Positions 30,276-43,020 of a stretch of DNA of 64,000 bases are shown here, piece by piece. The number at the start of each line of letters is the position of its first letter. Within the stretch, counting starts at the first letter, position 1. The position numbers were made by a program, and so were the translations under genes. The DNA comes from Cladosporium sp. IMV 00045 (taxonomy: Eukaryota > Ascomycota > Dothideomycetes > Cladosporiales > Cladosporiaceae), in contig MSJI02000552.1 of the NCBI GenBank assembly GCA_001931905.2, positions 62,001-126,000 on the forward strand, in the 5' to 3' direction. The notes below the pieces were generated by a model. It saw only the letters and a program-made list of their open reading frames with translations, had not been told where the DNA came from and searched no databases.

Positions 30276-31769
30276 TCAGCAATTGAATGGCTTTCCTATC
30301 AGCCCGGCCCTAGCTTCTCGTACCTGCGTGACAGCTTCGTTAGTAAATCTGAACTGCTGCCGAATGATTTGCTTACTTACCAATTCCGCAATGCTGGAGT
30401 AAGTGCCGCAGCCCAGAACAATGATACCGATTAAGAATACTCCACCATTGCATATAGAAGACTTGATATTGTCCCTTTCATACCAAGCTCCCTTCTTCAA
30501 CAGCACAAACCACAAAATGGGAGGGATGTAGTACGACAATCCAGACACGAAGAGCGACGAGCTGATAGAAAGGATATCCGAGAAGATCGGGATAGCCTCC
30601 GCGATGATCCAGGCGAGCATGGTGACGGTGAACACCAGCCCGAGCCAGGTCGCCCAGCCAGATGGGCTGTTGACATAGCGGATCGTGGAGTTGGCGAAGA
30701 CTTTGCCGTGAATGTACCGGCAGACGACGGTGGTGTTGATGGATCCTGAGATGAAGATGACGGGCAGTGCGATGCCGAAGACGATTCTTGAAATAAGCGG
30801 TCCGGCCGAGAGTAAGGCGGGTGATTGCACGGTTTGGCCTACGAAAGCGTAGATGATCGATCCGGTGAGAGTGTAGATCAAGATTTGGGATCCTCCCAGC
30901 CACCAGAGCGTTTTGACATAATCTTTCGGTGTGTGCATGTCGTTCATGAACGAGGGAAGGCAGCCTCCGAAAGAATAGGCAAAGACGATGCTGTTGGTGG
31001 AGACTATCGCTTCTTCGAAAGTGATACCAGACTTGGGCCAGGCGGACCACGGAACGTATGGTTCGGGGTCACCGAGGCTTCCACGGTCTTGAACTCCAGT
31101 TGCGATCATCGTGATTCCAATGGCGAGAATGATTGATGCGAAGTCGATGTAGCCCAGAACAGCAACATCTGAAAACGACGGCGGGATCGCCAGTAGAAGC
31201 AAGATCGCGGCGGAGATGGCGCTGAAAGCAGTCGAGCAAATTTTACTCTGTGCGATATCTTTGAAAGCGATAGCACCAGTCAAGCAATGCGATCCGACGA
31301 CGAAGATGAGCAAAGACACAAAAGCGCCAATGAACAAGCTTGAGCCGATGGGACCGAAGAGTAGCGAACCAACATCCGCGTAATGAGAGACTTGCGGGTA
31401 TTTGAGTTTAATCTGACCGATGTTGTATGCAGCGTGCATGGCAACAAGACCGATGCCGATGCTCAAGAAGATGCCGGCGACCATGCCCAACGTCGCGAAA
31501 GCTTTCGGCAGACCCAGACTTCCCAGAGCGATTGCTTCAACCATCGCCAGGATGGTCAATCGCTTCCAGCCGAGTTGGTGAAATTTAGCATTGCCCTCGC
31601 GTTGCCCTGTGCCGGTGGCCTCCAGATCTCGATGATTCACATCTTGAGCGGCGGGGGCTTTTCCAGTCTTGGTGAGGTCCGGATCCATACTGTCAGATGA
31701 TTGAGCCGAAGACGACGATTGCGTGATGGTACCATAGGTCCTTGCGGGGCCAGCGTTATGGCGTAGCAT
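30276..31769 (-). CDS. Amino-acid transporter, AAAP family (Mtr / N-type permease-like)
   Basis: Exons 31769-30381 and 30323-30276 give 478 residues from the ATG at 31769; an alternative ATG at 31688 would drop 27. The cytosolic N-terminus is followed by KFHQLGWKRLTILAMVEAIA and about 11 membrane helices, with AIALGSLGLPKAFATLGMVAG as the typical first-helix segment of fungal AAAP permeases. The SFGGCLPSFMNDMHTPKDY segment is another family block. The intron (30324-30380, 57 bp) has consensus GTAAGT, TACTAAC and CAG signals. Because it is a multiple of three and has no stop, an unspliced mRNA would still encode a permease with 19 extra residues near the C-terminus. The expected role is proton-coupled amino-acid uptake at the plasma membrane. 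Confidence 0.88.
   Translation of the reverse strand: MLRHNAGPARTYGTITQSSSSAQSSDSMDPDLTKTGKAPAAQDVNHRDLEATGTGQREGNAKFHQLGWKRLTILAMVEAIALGSLGLPKAFATLGMVAGIFLSIGIGLVAMHAAYNIGQIKLKYPQVSHYADVGSLLFGPIGSSLFIGAFVSLLIFVVGSHCLTGAIAFKDIAQSKICSTAFSAISAAILLLLAIPPSFSDVAVLGYIDFASIILAIGITMIATGVQDRGSLGDPEPYVPWSAWPKSGITFEEAIVSTNSIVFAYSFGGCLPSFMNDMHTPKDYVKTLWWLGGSQILIYTLTGSIIYAFVGQTVQSPALLSAGPLISRIVFGIALPVIFISGSINTTVVCRYIHGKVFANSTIRYVNSPSGWATWLGLVFTVTMLAWIIAEAIPIFSDILSISSSLFVSGLSYYIPPILWFVLLKKGAWYERDNIKSSICNGGVFLIGIIVLGCGTYSSIAELVSKQIIRQQFRFTNEAVTQVREARAGLIGKPFNC
30324..30380 (-). other. Frame-neutral, stop-free 57 bp intron
   Basis: Donor GTAAGT, branch TACTAAC and acceptor CAG are all consensus, so splicing is very likely. 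Its length and lack of stops make retention non-destructive. Confidence 0.75.
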
Positions 31770-32280
31770 CTTGACGGCGGTGCGGCGGGTATAGAAGTAC
31801 TTTAAGCAAGATGAGTGTGAAGTCCAGCCCTGGGCGATGAGTGCATCGGAGAAATCACGGCCCCCATTCTCGTGTTTGCCCTCCAAGGCTACGATCCTTG
31901 AATGTGGAGTCTAGTTCCATTGTGTCCTCTGTACGCGAGCGACTACTGCATTGCTTCTACTTGCTTGGCCTAGCTGATGTGTTGGCGACAGGCCATCGTT
32001 GTTTAGCTCGGAAAAATCTGATTAGATTGATATGCTTGTAGTACGAGCCGCGACATCGGCTGAAGTCAATCCCGGCGTCTGTCTCTAGCTCAAACACGTT
32101 CACCATGACAATCATAACAAAATCATATCTTCGCATCACAAATATTCAAGTTCGTCGCGAAGCAAAAATTGAAGGGACAATTTGAGGCGGCTTTTGCGTG
32201 TGCCCACCAAACCCGGACGTGTAACCTAAGGTATTCTCGGTATACACCACACCTCACAAACATTTCCAAACCAACCTCCC
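31770..32280. other. Spacer, promoter of the amino-acid permease
   Basis: No coding region. Open frames here have no ATG plus conserved sequence. Confidence 0.5.
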
Positions 32281-33945
32281 TCAGTACTTATACCTAAACT
32301 CCTTATTCTCACGATCGGTAAGATCCGCAAACTCAACATCCCTCGTATGCTCCACAGCAGCATTGTCTCGACTCTTGTTCTGCCACCTGTAGTAGAGCAG
32401 AAGCACGACCGCGGTCAAGATCGCCACCGAGTCCACGACGACTATCGTCACCTTCGCCGGCACGTACAGAGGCTTGTCTTTGTCGCGGAAGGTGAGTGGG
32501 CCGAGGATGTTGCCTATTGATGTTTCAAAAGGTCAGCATGTGTGGCCTTTTCAGCCAGAATAAACGAAGAGCACAGGCGAAACAGAAGAAACCCACCTAA
32601 GCAAAAACTCATAAGAAGAATGGCATTCATGGTAACCTTCTTCGTATGCCCGCCCTGATTCGCCGCCGCAAAAGAATAGCAGCAAGGCAAGAAAGCACCA
32701 ACGACATGCGTCAAATAATTGCCCGCCATCTTCCCCGCGCGATTATCCTCAAGAACGAAAGCGAGCAAACTCCCACCCAAGATGCCGCCCAAAAGCGACC
32801 AGAAAATGATATTCATCCCGCGAGCATTGAACTTGGCCGCGCTCCACGTCGCGAGCAGCACGCTCGTGACGGCGATGACTCCCCCGGGGATCTGAAGCAG
32901 GGTTGTCTGGTAGTTTGTGAAGCCGAAGCCTTTGATGAGGATGGACTGGAAACTACCCACGGCTCCGTTGGGGATCGAAGCGGCGATTGTGATGATTGAC
33001 AGAAGCCAGGTCTGCGGGTCGGAAAGGCACTGCCAGACCTGGTAGCTTTTGAAATGTTTGTTTTCAACACCGGTCTGGTTTTCGCGCAGCCTTTCAACGG
33101 CGGCGACTTTTTCCGCGTGCGTCAGGCGGCGCGCGGACATGGGGTTGTCCGGCAGGAAGAGCAGGACTACGCCGCCCATGCATACTGTGATCAGGCCGAT
33201 GACGAGGAACATGATCTGCCACGCGCTGAAAGTCGTGCCGTGGTAGTGCTGGAAGCCGAAACTCATGACCGAACCGAGGATGGTGGCGATGCCCACGCCG
33301 ATGTACCAGAAGCCGACTCTCTTCGGCTGCTCGTCTCGCTTATACCACATGGACGTGATGAGGATCAGCGAAGGGCTGATGCACGACTCGAACATGCCGA
33401 GCAGGAAGCGGACGGCGACCAGGGATCCGTACGAGTTGCAAGCCGACGTGCAGGCCACGACGGTGCCCCAGCAGCACACCATGGTCCCGAGGTATTTGGC
33501 GGTGGGAAAGCGCTGCATCATGTAGGCGTGCGGCATCTCGAAGGCCAGGAAAGCCACGTAGAAGATCAGCGAGAGCGTCCCGTATTCCTCCGTGTCGAGG
33601 TTGGCGTCCTCCAGGATTCCCATGACGGAGGCGTAGTTGAGGAGGCTCTTGTCCAGGTATTGCAGGCAGTAGCAGCCGAACATGATGGGCCTGGTGATGA
33701 AAGAAAGGCAAGATCAGCATCGCGGTCTACTAAAAAGACCGGCCGGAACTGTTCACTCACACAATCATAAAATCAATCTTCCTCACAAGCGCCCTCTCAT
33801 CAACAAACTCCGCCTCCCCATCCTCCGCCTCACAGCGCAAGAAATCCAGCGCCTTATCACCATCCTGAAAGGTAGGCTTCTTCTCCGCGCCATGTTCGGC
33901 AGAAGACTGAGTGCGGTAGGCGACCAGATCATCATTGGGCGCCAT
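32281..33945 (-). CDS. MFS transporter, ACS (allantoate permease-like) family
   Basis: Exons 33945-33761, 33690-32597 and 32513-32281 encode 503 residues. The introns (70 and 83 bp) have GTGAGT/CAG and GTGGGT/TAG ends, and both joins restore continuous family sequence. TM1 contains LQYLDKSLLNYASVMGI, the Dal5-type signature (LDK-x-x-L-x-Y-A-S). Other landmarks are VRFLLGMFESCISPSLILI (TM4), WYKRDEQPKRVGFWYIG, and LLFLPDNPMSARRLTHAEK before the central loop. The last exon supplies TM12 and a cytosolic tail. Likely substrates are small organic anions such as allantoate or ureidosuccinate; not resolvable here. It shares orientation with the permease, SAHH, inhibitor and ammonium transporter around it. 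Confidence 0.9.
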
Positions 33946-35153
33946 TGTAACTTGCAATATCAAAGCCCAATGACTCTAGTAAAAAAGAGAAGATGAGGAC
34001 AAAAGAAAACCCGGAAGCAAGAGCGCAAACCCTCGAGATCATACCTTATTATATAGACCTACAATCAGTCACCTTACAAGGACCCTATCCACACAAATGC
34101 AGCGCCAGAGCGAGGGAGATATCCCAAACCCCGCCTTCCGATGGCCATGCGGGAAGTCGTTCAAGGTAACACCAGCATACACCGCAGCGACATTTCTCCT
34201 CGTCCTGAAGAGGAAGGTAGAAAGTTGCTTGATCGGCTGCTTGGCCGAGCTTGATAGGCGCGCAAGGTTTGAGAAGGTGTCTCTCGGGTCGAAAGCGGCC
34301 GACATTTAGAATGGAGGGTTGGCCGGTTGGCCGCTGGTGAGCAGAGCGGGGGTAGAGGGAGGGATCTTCGTGCATTTGAATTTGCTGCGTCTAACGATGG
34401 TTTGATAGGTAGGTAGATACCACGAACTAGCGGCTGGAGGGTTGTCTTGGGTTGCAGATCGGGTAGTGCGGATGTATGTGAAGAGAGATAAGCGTTTTGC
34501 TAAGCGTGTTGTGCCGATGCTTGTGCGGCTCGCATACATGATAAGTAGAGTAAATACCTACCTTCTCAACTAGAGCAATCGATGATACGGACTGCTATCA
34601 GGCACATGGGTTGGCAGTCTACTCTCGTGCTCAAGAATCAGTTGGGAGTTGTATCAGCAACTATCACAGAGTGAAATGACCAGTGAACGCAGGGTTTGTG
34701 TTAGCGTGATAATCACGCATTCATGTTTGATGAAGTGTTTATCTGAAGTGTTAGACCAGCCCACCTTCCCAGTCCATGGGTTGAAGCCAGAACTTCCAAG
34801 AAAGGCGGCCGTAATCCTTTTTCCATCCTCATCTAATCCAAAAAGAGAACAAGAAGTATACCTTGTTGTTGAAACTCCGACGACGCCATGCGATGCTTTT
34901 TTCATTTTCCCGACCGCGAGCTCTTCCCGCCAAGAGCAAATTTAATCGCGGTCGATGCCGTTGAAGACAGAAATACTTTTTCCCCCCACATGGTATCGTG
35001 CAAAAGGAGTCGTTTGCGAAATACAGAGATCATGTTGAATCGTTTCCATCGTCCTGAAGTGAGACTGAACGAAGTCATGCGTAGCTTAGAAAAACAATAA
35101 TGCAGCGCGAAAAGACAGCAAGCGATGATGAGGAGACATCATGCGCGATGCGT
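33946..35153. other. Intergenic, 1.2 kb
   Basis: Promoter of the MFS gene and 3' flank of SAHH. Short frames at 34097-34309 and 34649-34945 have no family features or splice partners. Confidence 0.5.
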
Positions 35154-36488
<1,335 letters not shown>

Positions 36489-37688
36489 TGTGAATGTGTG
36501 TATGGTGGGGTTTGTGGTTAAGATGGGGGGGGTATAGGGGTATCAAAAAGAAAGGGAGTGGGAGAAAGAAAGGTATGTTCAGATGGTGGAGGGACGAGAA
36601 CAATATACAGCGACGAGGCGATGGGCGGGGCAGGGTCTTGCTCCTAAAATTCTCATGCGCTTGCAGGCGAGGCAGCGTCGTAAAATGCGGAACGAGTGAG
36701 GTGGGATAGAGTGCTGTGATTGGCTGAAGCGTGAGGCCAGCAGAGCAAGACTTGGAAGCACTGTCACATTGAGAGTCACGTGACAGTCGGTGCTGTAGCC
36801 GCATCCCGCTTTTGAGCAACTACCGGTCAAATCGTCCCACTTTCCTGCCCCGCCATTTGTCGCTCGGCTCAACCTTTCTCGCTTTCTTTTCTCGGGCCAT
36901 TCTTTTGTTTTTTGCCGCTGAAATGCTTCTGGTAATGAAAGAATGTCTCCGATCATCTCTCAGACAGGTTCGGATTCCTGATAATAGTCCACGAAGACAA
37001 CAGTAACAGAGATAAGCCAGCAACATGACATCAACACACGCAGACAGGCACGAAACTTGAAGTGAAGGATCGTCTCGGCGTTGGCAACCCCCCGCTTCAG
37101 CCCTCCTGGTCTCGTCGTCACTTGCGCGATATACCGACCAGCGTGGATGGTCTTTGATGACGATTCGAAGCATGAGTGGTTTTGCCAGCTGGTCAAGGAC
37201 TTTGTATTGACACACTGCTCGAATTCCTTTCAACGACCTGATCTGGCCGCTCAGAGTCAAACACCCGTCGCCTTTCCATCGTCCACCTGGCGTTCATGCA
37301 CGTGGGGGTCTCCGACCGAGAAGCGGGTCCGTCACTGGGCAGGGTGTCATGGTTGTTGTCCAGAAGAAGCACTGACCGCGAGCACTCTGATGGCTTCTCC
37401 GGATGTGCGAGGTGTACATACTACTCTGGAAAGCACCGTGATTGATCCTATAGTGATAAAAGACTGAGAAGGAGATGGTACTCGCATTGCCCAGCATGCA
37501 CAGGGTATTCACGATCTACGGCAGCATTTCCACGAAGGCAAGCAGAAGAGATTCATGAGGTATTATTAAAGTAGACTAATCTTCCTCAACATGTCCTCTC
37601 CCTTTGTCCGTAATTATCCATCGTAACAGTCGTAGCAACACAGCGTCGCTATTCCTTCCCCATCCCCATTCTTCGTCATCCAAACTCC
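36489..37688. other. SAHH promoter and spacer
   Basis: The first 100 bp upstream of SAHH are strongly pyrimidine-rich on the coding strand (runs of C and TTTCT), typical of highly expressed fungal promoters or leaders. The rest holds only short frames; one at 37081-37467 lacks an ATG start. Confidence 0.5.
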
Positions 37689-38114
37689 CTATCCGTGCGT
37701 GACCTTATTGACAGTTCCATCCTCGCTGGTGTGAATGTTAAGCCTTCAAACAAAAAAACCCGTCAGCATCTTTCCGTCGCCGCGCTCAGAAACCACCACA
37801 TGTGAAGTGGGAGCCTTACCTCTCAGGCTTATGATCCATAGTAGCCATATCCCCCTCCTTGATCACGCGGTGCTCTTTGGGGAGATCGGCTTTGGCGAAC
37901 GTCTGTGATGCGGGAGGGTGTCAGCTTCGTGCCTATCTGGGCGCACAGGGCTCCTGGGTGAGCGGGTGGGAGATAGGGAAGGAAGGGAAGAAAGGCTTAC
38001 AGTCTCGTTGGAGGACTCGCCGATTTTCTTGCCCATGAGCTGGTTCATCCACTGGGATGTCAGGTCGGCGGAGTCGCCGCTGTTGGACGTGAGGCCGGGG
38101 ACGACGAGGGGCAT
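37689..38114 (-). CDS. I78-family protease inhibitor-like small protein
   Basis: Three exons, 38114-38001, 37902-37820 and 37743-37689, encode only 83 residues. The join gives MNQLMGKKIGE, then NETTFAKADLPKEHRVIKEG, then MDHKPERLNIHTSEDG and a C-terminal VTHG. The LPxxHRVIxxGDxxTMDxxPxRLNI pattern is the signature of peptidase inhibitor family I78, whose Aspergillus member inhibits elastase. No signal peptide is visible, so this copy is probably intracellular. Intron ends are GTAAGC...CACAG and GTAAGG...GAAG. It is easily missed because every exon is short. Confidence 0.85.
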
Positions 38115-38629
38115 GGTTGCGTGGTTGTTATTGTGTGGGGGTTTGGGGTTGCGTGGTGGTGGATTGGTTCTTGGATTGAGAGTAGTACTGCAGGAAAGAG
38201 GGGGTTGTTTTTCTATGGGAAGAAACATGAAGAGGTGCTGAGGATGGTTGTTTATCTCTCAGGTCCCTGTGGTAAAGCATACGTCATATTCAGCCGCCAC
38301 ATCACATGCGCGCACATCGAAAGAAAGCTGGAGCCTGCCGTATCATTACATGTAGGTACCTTATTGAAGGCAGTCAGCTATAGCTGTTGGGATCATTGTG
38401 CCGAGCCGGCGATAAGCGATGAATAAAACGAAAAATTAAGTGTACATGCTCGAAAATCCCATACCCTCCTATTGCCAATGTCTGACTGTCTAGCAGTCGA
38501 CAGGATGTGGCCACAGTGAAGGACGACAAAACCCCACTGAAAGCAAAGACGAGGGAAAAGTACGAGACCAAGAACCACACATCAACGACAAACTGATGAA
38601 AGCCGAACATGACCCTCCTTCCTTGATTG
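38115..38629. other. Spacer between inhibitor and ammonium transporter
   Basis: Promoter of the inhibitor gene and 3' flank of the ammonium transporter. No gene seen. Confidence 0.5.
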
Positions 38630-40317
38630 TCAAGACGCAACGCCAACACCTGCATGATCATACCTGGGCCTTCCATCCTCAGTGCTCCGACTCAGCGTGC
38701 GCATGGGATAGCTACCACCCTTTTCCGCAGGCCTCATCGTAGCTTGGCTATGGCTGCGCTGGCTGCGCGCCTCGCCTTCATACTCATCTTCGAAGTCCAA
38801 GCTCATCGATGCCGGCTTCACGTCGCGGATGAGCTCGACGTAGTCGTATGCGAACTCGCCCAGCTCCACGTCGTCGATGCCTAGTTCTTCCTCGTGCGAG
38901 TTCGCGCGAAGACGCATGGAAGGGAAGACGCGGCCGATCAGATTCAGCACGTACAGGATTAGGATGGAGATTACGAAACTCCAGGCCATACCGGCGGCCG
39001 AGTCGGCGACTTGGTAACCGATTTGCTTCCAGTTCTGGTTGAGCCAGCCGCCTTCGATCTCGGACGCGCCGTCGAGATGCGCGATGTAGTCTGCTGCGAA
39101 GAAGGCAGTCAGAATGTTGCCGATGATTCCGCCGATGCCGTGAACTGCGAAGATGTCCAGCGCGTCGTCTGCCGAGATCCAGTACTTCAGCTGTGTGCCG
39201 AAGTTGCAGCCGATTCCACCGATGACGCCGAAGGGCACCGCCGCCCAGGCCGGCACGAAACCAGAGGCGGGCGTGATGGCGACCAGACCTGCGACAACAC
39301 CTGAGCAGAAACCCACGGTTGACCATTTGCCTTCAAGGCGGTAGTCAACCAGACACCAAGTGATGCCACCGACACCGGCGGAGATGTTGGTCACAACTGC
39401 CGCCATCACCGCGCGCAGGTTGGCACTGAGCGCGGACCCGGCGTTGAAGCCGAACCATCCAACCCAAAGGAAGACGGTACCAATGACGATGTGCGTGACA
39501 TTGTGAGGCCTGAAATTCAGTGCTTGGGTTCCGTGTCCAGCCCTCTTGCCCAGCGCGTATGAGTACGCAAGAGCAGCAGTGCCAGAAGCAATGTGCACAG
39601 GGGTACCACCAGCAAAGTCGAGGCCGCCCATGTTGAAGGCCCAGCCGTTGCTGTTCCATGTCCAGCATGCGATGGGGTCGTAGACGACGGTCGACCAGAC
39701 GAACATGAATACCACGCAAGGCAGCATGCGACCGCGTTCGGCCACAGCACCCACTGCGAGGGCAACGGTGATGCAGGCGAACATGCCCTGGTATAGAGCG
39801 AACATCAAGTCTGGAATCTTGTCACTGCCGATGCTGGGAGCAGCAAGGACGTTCCTGAAACCGATGTTGTCGAGGTTGCCGATGAAGAAGCTGGCATTGT
39901 GTGAGAAAGCCAGACTGTATCCCCTGTAGTTGTTGTGTTAGTATTTGGTGAGACACTGCATGGTTTGATCACACGTACCAGAAGAACCATTGGAAGCTGA
40001 CGACACCCACAGACATGATCGAAAGCCATATGAGCGAGAGTGCCGACTTGCGACGTGCGAGACCGGAATAGAAGAAGCTGCGAAGACATCGCAATCAGCG
40101 AAGGGGTCATCTAAGGATGCTGAACAACATACCCGACACCTGGAACCATGAGCAACACCAATGCCGTACACGTGAGCATCCAAGCGATGTCACCGGCCTG
40201 GTAGTAAACGTTCAAGTCATCTCTCAATGAGTCGCCTCCGGTCACCGCCGTGCTGTTGAATTCTTGCAAAGGAACGTAAGGAAGGTCGTCGAGCTGCTGA
40301 GTCGCAGATGTCGACAT
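38630..40317 (-). CDS. Ammonium transporter (Amt/MEP family)
   Basis: Exons 40317-40133, 40077-39979 and 39923-38630 encode 525 residues; introns are 55 bp with GTATGT and GTACGT donors. After an extracellular N-terminus come 11 membrane helices. Family signatures are GFFYSGLARRKSALSLIWLS, YDPIACWTWNSNGW, and the two pore histidines in GTPVHIASGTAALAYSYALG and FAVHGIGGIIGNILTAFFA. The C-terminal cytosolic tail of about 100 residues is rich in Ser/Arg and acidic patches, plausible phosphorylation sites. The protein carries ammonium into the cell, and some MEP2-type members also signal filamentous growth; which subtype this is cannot be decided. Several GATA motifs lie upstream, consistent with nitrogen-catabolite control. 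Confidence 0.95.
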
Positions 40318-43020
40318 TCTGGCGACCCAGTCGTTATCTGTAATTAAGAAATTGGGCAATGAAAAGAATGTGATCCGAAGTGGCGATACGCTCACGCCAG
40401 AGTTGATAGAAGCGAGTGTGGATGCAGCTGTCTCCTGGTCGAGGAAAGTGGCGTCTGCGATGGAGCACTTTGAGGCGCTGGTGGCTGTCGTGATTTTCGT
40501 ACTACCGACCTGTCAAAATCTGCATGTAGCCGGACAAGGAGCGTGTTTGCTTGGATGTGCGGTGTCACGAAGAGAAGCTCTCTTGTATGCTCGCGGTCGT
40601 CCCTGCAGTTGGAGTATCCGATTCGTGCCCAGTCAGTGCAGCAAAGGAGGGTTATGTATCATTCTAGCTCCTCTCAGGCCAGCCCTTTCAGCGTAATCTC
40701 AGGGCAATTCACCCGGTCACAGATAAGGGTTCACAGACAGGATGAGACGCGGTGCCGCATGCGCGAGGAGGCCGAGGATGGCTGTCTTATTAGCTCGCAC
40801 CCATTGCAGCGGTACCTTACCTAGGAGACCGCAAGCTCTTCCTCCATCGCGACTGCCCTCAAATCATATCCTACCTGCTTGATTCGAGTATTCTAGTGGC
40901 CTGTCAAACGCAGCGGCCATAGTTCCCCGTGACCAGGGTGATGGATGTCCTGCGGCCTTACAGTGCCTGGACCCCACCAGAATGGGCTCCTTCCCCGGAG
41001 CTTGAGAGTGGCAGTGGGATGTCGCACTTTCCGCAAAGCAACGCATGTGGTCGGATGGAAGGTGCCCAGGCGTGTTGTGAGTGGACGTCGTTGTACTGAT
41101 AAGGAACCTGGTCAACGTGGGCGGGCCGCTGCAGCTGGCGTTCTTGGTGACAGGCCATTAACCCCGTCCGGGCTTAGAATACGTCGGTACTGCGCGCCTG
41201 GCGAGAACGTCTATACCGTAGCGATGCAGCAATGGAATTTCATCACAGATAAGAAAAAGGTACCGGTGCTCGTGCGTGGAATGGTGTTTAATAATATTAA
41301 AGCAATACGAGCAAGATGCCGCGTTTCATGTTAAGCCACCAAGGCAAAGAGCGAAATGCCTCTTCATATCTCTGCGTAGGGAAACAGAGGGCTAGTAGAC
41401 TCGTATTTTGCGAAGTCGATCTGTTTGGTGGTTGTAAAGAATGACCTCGTGAAGCTCGTGTCAAGGGGTCAGAAGGTCGGATGCAGGAACCCGTGCTCGC
41501 CGTGGTGCCCGCAAACAAGTGAAGCTCCTGTCCCGTGCGCAGATTTGGCTCAGGACTATTGTGTTCCCACCAGTGATCTGATCTCAAAAATGTAAGGTGT
41601 ACGATAATCGGGATAAGCGCAGGAGTGCAAGACACGAAGCAGATTTCGTCAATCGAAATCATCGATAAGAATGAAATAATGATAATACCTAAGAAGGACA
41701 GAGGCAGCTATCATGACATTGAAATCTGGATATAGGGCTCATAAGGCGAACTCCGAATGGAAGTGCTTACTATGTCTTTCGATTCTAAGGCTGAGACTGA
41801 CAACTACGGCATGCATAAAGCTCACACGAATATCACAGCTTGTATGTGAAGACACTTTGTTTTGATCGTTTATTGTCACGAAGTGAACATTTGGAAGTGA
41901 TAAATCAGCGGCAGACTGCACGCAACGACCAAGGTGACGCCCAAGCCGGCTTTTCGACAGACCTAGGGTAAGGGTTGGAGTTCCAACATACATGTACAAC
42001 CATGTGTTCGATGGCCTCTTTTGTATGTCAATGGCCAAGGGCCAACTGTCGATACCAGTCGGTGTTTTGATTTTTTGAAAGCATTAATATGAGGACGATC
42101 AGCTCCGTGGTGGAACGAAAACAAGGCAAAGAATATGCCAATGCCACACGAACCAATAAGCCAAGGCAAACCACTAAGCCCATGGTCGTTGCTTCTATCG
42201 TTTTTTCCATACTTGAAAAGCTGCCCAACTTTCATATCCCTTTCATCCGTCGTGCCACTTGATGGTGTCTCGCTGACGTTTGTTTCAAAGCAAAATGTTG
42301 ACCACCACACAGCAGAGATCTGTCAAAAGACTTTCGAGCAGCGATGGAAATTGTTCGAGTCTTCACCACCTCAGATCTCTGGCAATGCTCTCGACATGTA
42401 AGTGATGGCCATCGTCCTGCGCATTCCACATTCTCTCTGTTCTTTCAAGTCGGGGTGTTCCACCTTTGGACCGGCTCACATCACTGAGTCTGATGCTCGC
42501 GGGTGGGCGTTCTTTCGACCTTGCCCTCATCACCTCCCAACTCTAGACTTGTCAAAGAAAGATAACAAGGTTGGTTGCGGACGCCTACACGGCCACCGCG
42601 TCTCTAGACGACCAACAGAACAACATATCTAAGCGTCCGCGGAGCCACGCAGCCATGCAAGACGATTTGTGTTTCACCAACTCAAATGTGACTGACGTCA
42701 CCAGCAACCGTTGGTGCCGACGACCTCCGTGAAGGCATTCTCCAGCACGAATGAGCTTTCAGGCCAGCATAGCCACAATTGATCCTGAGGGCATTGAAGC
42801 GTGATAATATATACATGTAATTTTGCTGCATCTCCGGAAACTCGGTAGCAGAAGACACGCAGGTTCGCAATCATGAGTGCTGGCAGCTGACAACAACTCG
42901 ACCGGCGGACTGGTTGCCACCTGAGGACAGCGATCTCCTTTTCCCTCGAAACCCGGTGTTCTACATCTCAAACGGTATTTTACACGGGGATTCGACGCAG
43001 ACTGAGCCCAGACCAGCAAT
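40318..43020. other. Long intergenic region, 2.7 kb
   Basis: Divergent spacer between the ammonium transporter and the PAF-acetylhydrolase-like gene. Open frames are short and lack splice-supported neighbours. GATA-type motifs cluster in its left half. Confidence 0.5.
40334..41685. promoter_or_regulatory. Cluster of GATA-factor (HGATAR-like) motifs upstream of the ammonium transporter
   Basis: Seen in sequence: TTATCTG at 40334-40340, AGATAAGG at 40721-40728, TGATAAGG at 41097-41104, CAGATAAG at 41246-41253, CGATAAG at 41663-41669 and TGATAA at 41680-41685. AreA/Nit2-type GATA factors activate ammonium permeases through such sites. The motifs are short, so chance occurrence over 1.3 kb is possible. 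Confidence 0.4.

Noticed and set aside
33054..33770. 238-codon plus-strand open frame
   Set aside because: Antisense to the ACS-type MFS gene; no recognisable protein features.
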